Of a DNA stretch of 64,000 nt, positions 46,950 to 57,129 are shown in pieces. Both the position numbers and the translations under genes were made by a program. The stretch lies in NCBI GenBank assembly GCA_028583605.1, contig CM053330.1, forward strand, positions 29,338,598 through 29,402,597, written 5' to 3'. Numbering within the stretch: position 1 is the stretch's first letter; each line of letters begins with the position of its first letter. The DNA is from Dastarcus helophoroides (Eukaryota; Arthropoda; Insecta; Coleoptera; Bothrideridae). Below the pieces are notes generated by a model. The model did not search any database. It was not told the DNA's origin and saw only the letters and a list, made by a program, of their open reading frames with translations.

Positions 46950-47390
46950 AGAAATAGTTGCAACTGTAATCTTGAAATACAAAAGAAAACAAGAAGGGTT
47001 TGGATTTATAACAAAAGTTTATGTTTATTCTTCATGGTGGACGCTTATTGGTGGCAAACACTATGTTTATTAATTGTATTTAACATTTCTACGACCCAGT
47101 TTGGAAATATTTAAATTTTTTATTAATGTTTGTTAACAATATTCTAAAACAGTTTTTGAAATATGACTACGTGATATCTAAATTTATTTAAAACGTCACC
47201 TCATGACAGTTGACAAAAAATAGTTAAGTTTATTTTACATACAAAATTAGATAGGAAAAAAATTTATATTTTTAATAAATTATGAAAATATAAAAATATT
47301 TATTTTTAAGTATTTCTTCCTCATTGTTCCCTTTCCATGTTATGCACTGCTGACGAGCTCAAATGAGAAAACTGTTCGTTTAACTTCCTT
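46950..47390. other. Intergenic, no gene seen
   Basis: AT-rich. 47080-47110 (TTTCTACGACCCAGTTTGGA) is the counterpart of the tiny insertion at 23131-23174, so a small TE tail is present. Confidence 0.4.
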
Positions 47391-47391
47391 T

Positions 47392-48035
47392 TGAATCCTC
47401 GCTTACGCATAGTTTAGGTGGAATTTTACGAAAACAAGACTTCTGGGTGGTTTATAGTTCGAACGGCAAATTAAATTCGCTCTTGGGTAGTTTAAAGAAT
47501 AAAGTAAAGCAAACGAACAAGTCCGGTATTTACCAAATTTCCTGTAAAGATTGTCCTCAAAAGTACATCGGGCAGACTAGACGATCTCTTAAAATCCGAC
47601 TGAAGGAGCATTTGGCTCATTTGAGGTGCAGAAGAACTGAGAAGTCAAATATTGCTCGATATGCTTTTGAATTAGATCATAGGATAGATAATAATATTAA
47701 ACTGTTAAGAAGGGTAAATAAGAACTATATGTTAAATGCATGTGAAAGCTTAGCCATCCATATGGCTGGAGACAACCTTATAAATGGTTGCTCTGGGCCT
47801 TTAGACTATTCATCTCTGATAAAAATAGTTAAGGTTGGTAGATAAAAACTGTGACACTACGACGTGTATAATTAATGTGCATGCGCGGTCGGATGCGGTC
47901 GATCATGCACGAAGTGAATATTTTTAGTATATAAGGGTTAATTTTAGGATTAGGTGTTAGTATCTCTCTGAAGATGATAGCTTGACTATGGAAACGCATT
48001 AGAGCAACCCTTGTTGTGTTTTTTAATATTTCTTA
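47392..48035 (+). mobile_element. Penelope-like element 3' end with GIY-YIG nuclease
   Basis: Frame 47447-47845 encodes the C-terminal GIY-YIG endonuclease of Penelope-like retroelements: SGIYQISCKDCPQKYIGQTR, LKIRLKEH, then SNIARYAFELDHRID and ACESLAIH with the catalytic glutamate. The reverse transcriptase is missing (5' truncation). The downstream part (47850-48035) contains CTGAAGATGATAGCTTGACT followed by GGAAACGC, similar in form to a hammerhead core but with a poor stem II. Confidence 0.85.
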
Positions 48036-48152
48036 GTTTCAGGAGTTAAGATTTGTATTTCAATTTTGGAAGATAACCAAAGACCAGTCCGAGGCATTAA
48101 AAAAAACAAATAAATTTATTCATACTGTTTCAAATATATTTCGTGCATAAAT

Positions 48153-51100
48153 CTATTTTAGAAACAATTCCGTCGTAGGTATATTTTCCAAGAATGCATT
48201 GACGATCATAGAGACAACTTCCACGTAATCATCTCCATATTGCGCCTGCATTTCATCAAAAAACTCCTTATGGTGCTTCAAAAATTTATCATGCAGATCT
48301 TTGGAGAGTCCTTCGAAAGACCAATTCAGGTGCTCCGCCCCAAAATATAGCCTACAGTTCGTTAGCTTTAAATACTCATCTCCTCCTTTTTTAAACTTAT
48401 CCAGTTTACAAGTTGTATAAAGAGTGAGATGTTCTAAAAAAAATAAAATAGGAATAATTGCAACGATTGATTGCATACGTAATATTTACTTAATCTGTGA
48501 TCGCACTTTCCGCTTGATTTGACTTTTTCACCCATTATTTCCCCGTCAAGTTGATAGTAACCGATAAAACGAAGATTTGGCATATCCAATACCAGTTTGA
48601 AGGCATTTTTCTTTAAGTCAAACCTAAAAGATGAATACAGTTAAGGGTTCGACTTTCACAGATTCAACATTCGCTGAGAAAACAACTATCACCTCTTTTA
48701 ATATTAACGAATAAAAATTTCGAAACCAAAGCTCAAATGGAGTTAAACATGAGAATTAAAAAATAAGTTTTCTTGAAATTATGTCTTTTAAAGCCAAAAA
48801 TTTTAGATTATTTTGATAGTAAATATATATTCTCTCATTTTTAAGGTTAAATTTTCAAATTTAAGTCGAAATTTCGACAAAAAGGTTTCAAAATTTCAAT
48901 TTAAGAAAAAGTGTTTTTTTTATTTTTGTTTTCTGAGCTCGGATTTTAACATAAAATTACAACTTTAATATCGAAGTTAACTTGACGAGAATTCAACTTT
49001 AAAATAAAAATTCCGCGAAAAAGTCGAACTTACAAAAGTCGTAATTTCCGAAGAAAACTTCCATTTCAATTCACGATACAAAGTTCTTTTAGAAAACCTT
49101 ACCAGAAGAAGAAATTACTAGAAAATTTGATAGTTGAGCTGAAATTTCGAGACAAGTCTTTGTAAATTTGATACTACTTATTAAATTCTGAGATTAAACT
49201 GAATATTTCTACAATTAAATTCGAAATTTGCAAAAGTTTTCGAACTCCCATCCAGAAGTTTTAGAAAATCATACTTTTTACTTAAATTCCAGCTTTGATA
49301 TATTTTTAACTTAACAGCTAAAAAATAAAGATGTCTAGGAAAGAATAATATAAATTTCTGAAAAATACTCGAACTTTTAATCAAATTTGTTCTTGTTATT
49401 TCGACTTTTAATCGAAATAACTAGAAAAAATTAAATATGTGTAAAATTTGGGTAGTAAAGTCAGAATTTTAAGACAAACCTTTCACAATAATTCAATAAT
49501 ATTTGCCAAATTTTCAGTTTTAATAACATTTTAAAAACTAAAATTTAATTTTAAAAGAATTTAGAGGCTCGAATATAAAAATGCTTTTTTTAGAAGTTTG
49601 GACTTATTTTCTTAAATTTCAACTTAACTTAATATAGAAATATTTACTATTTTCTCAAAATTCTGAAAACAGAATTTTATTTTTAATAAACAATAATATA
49701 AATTTCTGGAAAAATTAAAAATTTTCAGTTAATATTTTTACAGCTGAAATTACGAGAATTAGGTAAACATTTTGTGCAAAATTTTGACATTAATGTGGAA
49801 ACAAATCTTTGAAAATTCGACAATAATATCATGTTTTACAAATTTGGATATTTTTCTTAACTTTCAACTCGAAATACTCACTTTTTGCGCATAATTTTAA
49901 GAAAAAGCTTTAAAGTTCCAGTGCAGAATAATATGAATAATTAGGAAAAACTTTGAAATTATTAATCAGCTTTTTCTTGGGATTTCAAACTAAATTACGA
50001 GAAAAAATAAACGCTTTGTTGAAATCTCGATAGTACACTCAAAATTTCGAGACAAATCTTTGAGAATTCATTAACATTTTCGAGTTTAAAATAAAATTTC
50101 AGAAATTAAGGTCAAAATGGTAAGAAAAAGTTTCGAAGCTTCAATTAAAAAATAATATTACTTAAGAAGTTTAGTTATTTTCCCCAAACTTTAACCTTAA
50201 TATCTACTTTTAACTTAAAATTTAAAAAAAAAATTCAAATCTCTTGTAAAGAATGACATAAATTTAAGGAAAAAATTTAGAACTAGAGATCTTGGAAAAT
50301 TCCCTTTTTTTAATAGATTCAAGGCAATTAAATTCGTACACTATTTCCTTTAAGTCTCCATTGGATTGCCCGTAAATGTCGATATCCTTGTAATAGGCCT
50401 CAGCTTTAAAGAGTTTTTTTCCAGCAGATACGTTAAACTTCGGAGCTCTCATGGGGTCAATAGGAGGCACTTTCAGATTAGGAATTCCTACAAAAATGAA
50501 AAGATTAAAGATTAACCTGATTGTTTTTGAATTTTAATTGAAATTATTCTTTAAAGGGAAATTTAAACAAAAAATATATACAGGCTGGACCATAAGTAAT
50601 GTTTCGCAGAACAAGAGTGAATTTTCCATATAAACATAATGTGATTTAGCTTAATTTACCTTATACCAAAAGTTGATATTAATCGAGATGCATGATATCA
50701 AAGTTGAAAAAAGTTTTCGATTTCTTCGTAAACCTCTTGAATAAATTATAATATAGCCACGAAATTTGCCACAAGGTGGTTTCTTAAGTTGACAAAGTCT
50801 AATTTGCTAATATATTACTAGAGACAGGATTTTATGCACAATCTAATAAGGTAAAAAGGTGAACAAAACCTTATATTAGGCAAAAACAAATAGCTAAAAA
50901 AGGCATTAAAAAGGCAATATACTGTTAAAAAGGCACTAAAAGGTCAAAACCGCAATTACCAAGAAAAGACAGGGTTGTAGTCGGAAATCTGACAAAAGAA
51001 GCTTAAAATTTATAACAAAAACTACTCGAAAAAAAATATATTGAAGGTATAAACTTTGAATTGTGAGAAAAAAGTTAAAATTTCGAAATAACTCAAAGTT

Positions 51101-53180
51101 TATAAAAAAAATTGAAAAATTGAAATTTCAAAAATACACATAAGACCAAAGGTTCCATCAAAGAAAAAAAATTTTGAGTTTTTAAGCAAGCAACTAATGA
51201 AAAAAAAGGTAAAAACCAAAATCGAATTTTTGAAAAAAAAAAAAATTCGAAACTTTATATTAAAACACAAATTTTTCTGTGCTTTTGAGTTTACAATCAA
51301 AACTTGTTACAAAAATAACGAAGGGAAAGTCGTCATTAAAAAGAAAAAGAACCAAAAATTTATTTTATTTAAACTAAAAATTTCGAAAGTCAAAATTTTG
51401 GGATTAGGATCGAAATTTCAAAATAAAATTAAGATCCCTTAATCAAAATTAAGGATTTAAAGTAATTATTTAAAAAAAAGTGATGTATTGAATTGGGCAT
51501 TTAAAAAAAATCAACAAAAACAATAATAAAAACTGCCTCGAAATTTCAATAAAAAAAGACAATTTGAAAATAAATCAACATGTCTAGCGTAAACCTAAGA
51601 TTTGAGGTTTTAAACTGAAATTTTACCAAAATAATTGAAGGTTAAAAGCCTCAATTGTTAGTAAAAGACATTTCAAAAGGATCTACAATTTCAAAATTAT
51701 TTTTATAATTCGATTTTTTGATTTCAAGTCAAAATAAACAAAGAACAACAGCTTTCGTTTATATAATCAAATATTTTGAGAGAAAAGTCATAAATTTCAA
51801 CTTTAAACTCAAAATTTTGCGAAAAAAGTCTAAAGTTTGCGATTAAAGCCAAAAATTTGAGAAACCGTATCAAGACTGAGAAATGTTCACTCGAAATTTT
51901 AAGAAAAATTTAAATTTTTGGTTATAGTTACTCAGGATATTTCCAAACTGAGAATTTTTTCAATTTTGAGTTTATTTTCGAATTTTCACTATAAATATTA
52001 TAACTTTTTCCAAACGCAAATATTCGGATTTTTCCCGAAATGATGACTTTTAAATTTTGATTTTCACATAAAGCTTACACTTCCTAGAAAAAGTCAAAAA
52101 AAAGTCGAATATTCGAGAAGAAATCCAATATTTCAAGGTTAGGCTTGAATTTTTGAAAACTTTTTTAAAATAATTTAAACCTTTCTTGAAATCCCTTTTT
52201 TTGATGCAAAATTTTATCAAAACTTTTGAATTTTTTAGTCTGAAAATTTAAAGCTTACACTCTGTCTATGAAAAAAAAATTTTAATTCTGTTGTAAATTC
52301 GGAGTTTTACACAAAATATAAGCACTTTTAAAAAACTTCAGGATTTTTTCACAAATTATAACTATCCAGTTTAGCTCGAAGTTGGGTAGACGTGGTTTGA
52401 TATTTCGATTTCGATTCCGAAAATTCGATTTTTTTCTCAAAGTTCGACTTCAAATTAAAAACTTTGGAAAAAAGTTTGACGTTTTAAATTCAACATTAAA
52501 ATTTAGATCTTATAATTAGTTACCAAATTTCGACCTTAATTAGGATTTTCTTTTTACTTTTATCAGTTTCAGTTATCTTTCTGATTTAGTTCTGCCTGAA
52601 ATTAGACAAATTTTCATACATTCTTCCTAAACTGATGTCTTTAATTTAGCTAATAATCACAAGCTTGCAGCAGGAATTTCAAATTTTGTAACATATTAAC
52701 GACTGCAAAAAACTATTTAAACTACACTGAGACTCAAATTTGATAATTAACTTGTGATCTTCTTGAAAAGCTCTTGAAATTTCTATAGAAAATTTAAGGA
52801 TGTGCAATTAAAAATCTAGTTTTGTGCAAATTTCCTAATTCGATTTGTCCTTTTTGGTATTAAATAGTCCGAACAAAAGTCAATTAAAAGTAAAAAAACA
52901 ACCATCCCAGCTGCAAGAAATATAGAATGTTACTTAATCTTACATATGTACCAAACAAATTTCAGTCATACCGTTTTTCATGTGTCTCAATCCATTGTGA
53001 ACAGATTCCTTGATACACGGCACGTCGTCTTCTTTACATTTTTTAAAAAACTCAGCTGAAAATTTTTATTCTCTTTGAATTACTGCCGACAAAACAAAAT
53101 TACTTACGTAATTGCGCTGCCAAAATCCAACAATTACTAATCAAGCACAATATTACAGAAAGACGCAAAATTGTCCCCAT
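48153..53180 (-). CDS. Takeout/JHBP-like gene 4 (complete)
   Basis: Exons: 53108-53180, 52972-53055, 50340-50487, 48490-48623 and 48153-48433 (73, 84, 148, 134, 281 nt), 239 residues, no stops. The signal peptide starts MGTILRLSVILCLISNCW. The cysteine pair is in FFKKCKEDDVPCIKES. Exon 4 has QLDGEIMGEKVKSSGKCDH with the cysteine missing in gene 3. Exon 5 has KLDKFKKGGDEYLKLTNCRL and ends NIPTTELFLK. AATAAA on the minus strand lies at 48115-48120. Closest relative is gene 3 in every exon. Intron 2 is 2.5 kb (gene 3: 0.57 kb), enlarged by AT-rich DNA and a possible transposon end near 50580 (CAGGCTGGACCATAAGTAAT). Secreted carrier by family; ligand unknown. Confidence 0.93.
50575..52500. other. 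Extra DNA in intron 2 of gene 4
   Basis: About 1.9 kb absent from the matching intron of gene 3. It starts near TATATACAGGCTGGACCATA, which looks like the end of a mariner-like element beside a TA, then becomes AT-rich degenerate spacer. No transposase frame was found. The mariner reading is a guess from the terminus only. Confidence 0.3.
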
Positions 53181-53211
53181 TTTGGAACTTAATATCCTGA
53201 AACGTGCAATG

Positions 53212-53220
53212 CCTTTTATA
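53212..53220 (-). promoter_or_regulatory. TATA box of takeout-like gene 4
   Basis: TATAAAAGG on the minus strand, 32 bp before the ATG at 53180. Confidence 0.7.
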
Positions 53221-53310
53221 AGCAAACGCTCCTAATAACGATAGTAATGAATCTTGATGATGGTAATTGTTTATGCTTAGTAATGAAGACAATATATCTT
53301 ATATGAGATG

Positions 53311-53352
53311 CTATTTATCAAGGTCATTAAAGTTCCTAATTGGACAGTACTA
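53311..53352 (-). promoter_or_regulatory. Conserved upstream block, gene 4
   Basis: CTATTTATCAAGGTCATTAA, then AGTTCCTAATTGGACAGTAC (plus-strand reading). Similarity to gene 3 stops right after it, where a Mutator-like element begins. Confidence 0.45.
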
Positions 53353-53357
53353 GAAAC

Positions 53358-55135
53358 CAGCACGAGTGAGTACGGCACCTTGCGATTACAGGTACAAATA
53401 CTGGGTTGGGGTCAGTTGCGTCCCAAGTTGCTTAATTACTGTGTGGAGTAGCTTCAATGGCGTCCTGCGATCTGATAAGGAGTTAGGTCGATTGCGTCCT
53501 TTTTACCTGTTCTCTAATAGTTAGCTCATTAGGAAATGCCAGATTGCACTAATTGCGTAATTAGAGTAGAGGGTGAAGTAATTCTTATTCGTATACAGGG
53601 AGAGCAAGAATTTAGTAAGAGGTCAGTTGTTTTAAAAACACTAAGTATGATACAATATGGAAATTATTTTAAGTAAATAAGTTTTGTTTGCACAAACACA
53701 TGGCAAATGAAATCGAACGTTGGGCTTGCTGTAAAAAAACGTGTACCTGTATATGCAAGAACTACTAAGTTAATTCATTCAACTTTAAAGGAGGGTTATA
53801 TAGTAGGGTTAACGAAAACTGATTTAGCGCTTGTTAGGCGTAGTATGCAGAAAGCACGAGCTGTTCTCCATGGTACACTGCCTAAATCGATGAAAAAAAC
53901 TCTGGTTACTGCAGCAAACATGGACATAAAGACAAATAGTGGTGACAATTTTGTGATAGTGAATGACAAAGAAGACAATATGGTATTTTGGAATTCTCAA
54001 AGAAGAAAAATTTGAAAGTGTTGTGTCGTGAAAGTAACATTTATGTGGATTGCACCTTTAAAAGTTATCCAAAGTACTTCTGCCAGCTCTTTACTTTCTG
54101 CACCATATACCGCGATTCCTATATGCCGCTTGTATATTTTGTATTTTAAAACAAAACTACAGAAATCTATATAAAATGCTTTTATTATGTGGTGAACAAT
54201 TGATTGAAAGAAGGTCTTGCATTTTCGCCAGAAAAACTATTTATGGTCTTTGAGAGATCGATCCATATCGCGGCTCAATCAGTTCTCTTAAATACAAGTA
54301 TCAGGGGATGTCGTTTGCATTTGGGGCAAAGCTGGTACAGAACAATTCAGTTCCTGGAGCTTTCAAAGGAATACCGCAGCAAAACGGCCTTTTGGCCTTC
54401 TATTTGTTAAATCCGAACAAGTGTCTGAAGTTTTTACGGATTATATTAGGGCTTTTCTCCCTGCAGATGAGAAAGCAACACAATTTTGCGATTACCTGTT
54501 AGAAACGTATCTGTCTGAGGATGCCATTTTTCCTCCTTCAATTTGGGCAGAATTTTCAAATTCGACAAATAGAACAATCAACGGCTGTGAGTCGTTTCAT
54601 GCAAAGTTAAATAGACAATTTAATGCTCCGCATCCAAACATTTTTACCTTTATTGAAGTTTTGTAAGGAATTCAAAGTAAAGCGTATGTGCAATTAAGAA
54701 GCCATACGAAAAAATCAAAATCCGTAGCAGAGAAAGAAATTTTTTTACGTGAGGCAATGAACAATTTGTTAAATAAACGCTTAACCATATTTGAATTTGT
54801 AACAAAAGTTTCATATAAATTCCTGCCTATTTAGTATTTATTTTGTAATGCATAGATATTTATTTTTTTGTATTTTTTACGTGTATAATTATTTATGTAT
54901 GATTGAAATAAAACGATTTTGTAGACAGTAGTATTTCAATGTTTATTAAAGTAAAACGTTGTAAGTAGACCTGGCTCTACGCACCCGAACGCAATTGACG
55001 TAAGCTAGTTTTCGTGCTGGGGCGCAACTGACGGTGGTTCAGGGAGTGGAATGGGACGCAAATGCCGTAGAAATGCGAAATCTGGACGCAATTGACGCTT
55101 CCTGGAAATACTCGTTTGACGAGTACAACGATGCC
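53358..55135 (+). mobile_element. Mutator-like (MULE) transposon, broken
   Basis: The transposase is spread over frames: 53707-54015; then about 54020-54150 (IYVDCTFKSYPKYFCQLFTF, the first catalytic Asp of the MULE DGTF block); 54204-54410 (MVFERSIHIAAQ, GCRLHLGQSWYRTIQFLEL); and 54421-54666 (FPPSIWAEFSNS, INGCESFHAKLN, PHPNIFTFI). The expected second Asp (DFE) is replaced by V in MVFE. Frameshifts and a deleted middle make it inactive. CCAGCACGA at 53358-53366 is inverted at 55012-55020. Motifs like GACGCAATTGAC cluster near both ends in opposite orientation (53411, 53487; 54988, 55022, 55053, 55084). The left end lies about 180 bp upstream of the gene 4 ATG. The right end is uncertain. Confidence 0.75.
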
Positions 55136-55139
55136 AATT

Positions 55140-55590
55140 ATCGTGACGTCACGAAACGAGTATGAGTAATAATCGGCATCGCGTGTGATTACATAATCGG
55201 CATCGTTTGAAGAAAGTTAAGGGCGTGTAATTTTGAAATATATTTTTTATGTTTATGTTTTCATCGAAATAATTCCAATGATTTCGAATAAACTTCCTAA
55301 TTTGAGGTTCTTTGAACCAGAAAAACAATCTGGATAGGTCCCTTTTAATTACAGCTCTAGATCATCATTTCTTTTTACATTTCATAGTTTTACTAGTTAA
55401 TAACCCTGGTCAATACTGATTTTGTTACACGAACTCCGGTAGGTAATTGTGTTTCCACTACCTACCCCCATCATGAAACCGTACTTATTTTTTTCCACCA
55501 CCCTCAGTTTTCTTGTGACAAGGTAAAATTTATTTTTGAAAATGTAGACTTTCCAAATACTGTTCGTTTCTATTTAGGTCCATATAGCAT
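55140..55590. other. Intergenic, no gene seen
   Basis: Contains CGTGACGTCACG near 55141 and two copies of ATAATCGGCATCG (55170-55210). Otherwise unassigned. Confidence 0.35.
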
Positions 55591-55596
55591 TTACAC

Positions 55597-56806
55597 CAGT
55601 GGCGGCTAGTGCTAAGGTTTGCAGGTTTGCGCAACCTCCAAAAAATCGCTGGGATAAAAAAGAAAGTAAATTGTTCTTTATGTTGTTTATTTTATTTATT
55701 GATAACAGATTTATCGCTACCAACCGTACTGCTGAATATTGCGGATTCCGCCGATTCGTAAGCGTTTGATGACATATTGGGTCCACGGTTTGCAAAGTTT
55801 GCAGGCTAGACTGCAAACTTTGCTTTACACATATGCACCTGCGCCTTAACTCCTATTTTGTTCGCTTAAAATACTTGCCCATAAGCAAGCATTAGGTTGC
55901 ACTTGTGGGTGCAAACCAAATATCGATTCGCTATTATAATGTCATCGGGCAATGTTCCGAGTCTTGAAACACAAATAAAAATGAATTCAGTGCAAAGCCA
56001 TTCTGTAACCGATCTGTGTCGAAAAAACTGGAAATTAAGCAACGTGGATGACCTATTCCAGACTTAAATATTGTGCAGACGGTGTTTTGTAAAAAGCGAA
56101 GTTTTAACAGAAGCAGTTCGCGAAGCTAAAGAAGTACCTATGCGACATTGTTATCTGCTAAGCTAAAAAACGATTCAGCTTCACTGGCCTTTTAATTGCA
56201 GCAACTTTATTTTTTTCTGAAAAGTTTAACCAACATAGAATCACTTTTCCTGAAAAGAATTTTAAAGAAACCGCCAAGGTTGATCCATTTTTTAATTTAC
56301 AAAAACTAAGAACTAAACTAACCCTAATTTACGAAACAGAAAAGTTTAAATCGGCTTTTGGTTTACTTGTACTCTATAACATTATTTCAGAAAATAGTGA
56401 GCTTAGTGAAAATCTAAATCTTTTAAAAATCCTGATAACTATCCCAATGTCTTCCGCTGAAGCAGAATAGTGCTTCTCCAGTCTGGAAAGAATAAAAACT
56501 CTTTTAAAAAATAAATTATGCCAGGAAAGATTGTCTGCATTAACGATGTCTTCAAAGAAAAGAATTTAATTCAAGGAATATTCGACTTCGGTAAAAAGTT
56601 ATTGATACATTTGCAGCTGCCAAAATTCCAAAGATGGCAAAAGATGCCAAAGATGGACTTCCTCTTCTTTTTCTTTCTGTTTTTTGCGAAAATAAAAATA
56701 AAATATCTCTTAATTCCTCCAGCTTAAGTTAAAATTTCCAGTTTCGGCACATTTTTCCAAATGTCTCTTTGCAACCCCCCAATTTTATTAGCACCAGCCG
56801 CCACTG
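55597..56806 (+). mobile_element. hAT transposon, internally deleted, with 8-bp target duplication
   Basis: TIRs CAGTGGCGGCTAGTGCTAA (55597) and its inverted partner TTAGCACCAGCCGCCACTG (ending 56806) differ at one position. ATTTACAC flanks both sides (55589-55596; 56807-56814). A plus-strand remnant of the hAT dimerisation domain lies at about 56400-56570: ITIPMSSAEAE, stop, CFSSLERIKTLLKNKL, LSALTM. The rest of the transposase is too broken to follow. At 1.2 kb it is far shorter than a full hAT and cannot move itself. Confidence 0.9.
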
Positions 56807-56814
56807 ATTTACAC

Positions 56815-57120
56815 CTTAAATTTTTTTATCAGAAATCGAACATAATATCATGATCATATTAATTCTTTATTTGAAGTATTTTTTATCATTAAAATTTGGG
56901 TACTTTTTATGTAAATGGGACAGCAGGGATCGAAAAAATCACAATTAGGAAAAAGTTTATCCTACACGCAGATCTTTAATTTGTAAATAGAAAATTGTAA
57001 AGCATTTACACTCTCTGCTATATTTCTGTCACCACTTCATATCAAATTAGGCTTACCAAAAATTTTCTAAACGAATAGGTCTCAATAAAAATGGATTTTT
57101 ATATTTCAAAGAGAAATTCC
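56815..57120. other. AT-rich intergenic DNA
   Basis: No gene seen. A GTAGTAGTAGTAGTAG run at 57130-57148 marks the junction with the next LINE tail. Confidence 0.45.
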
Positions 57121-57129
57121 CCAGAATGA

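Noticed and set aside
55134..55215. CGTGACGTCACG and repeated ATAATCGGCATCG as a regulatory site
   Set aside because: CRE-like palindrome present, but no gene starts nearby and the region may belong to the Mutator-like element's edge; not enough to call.
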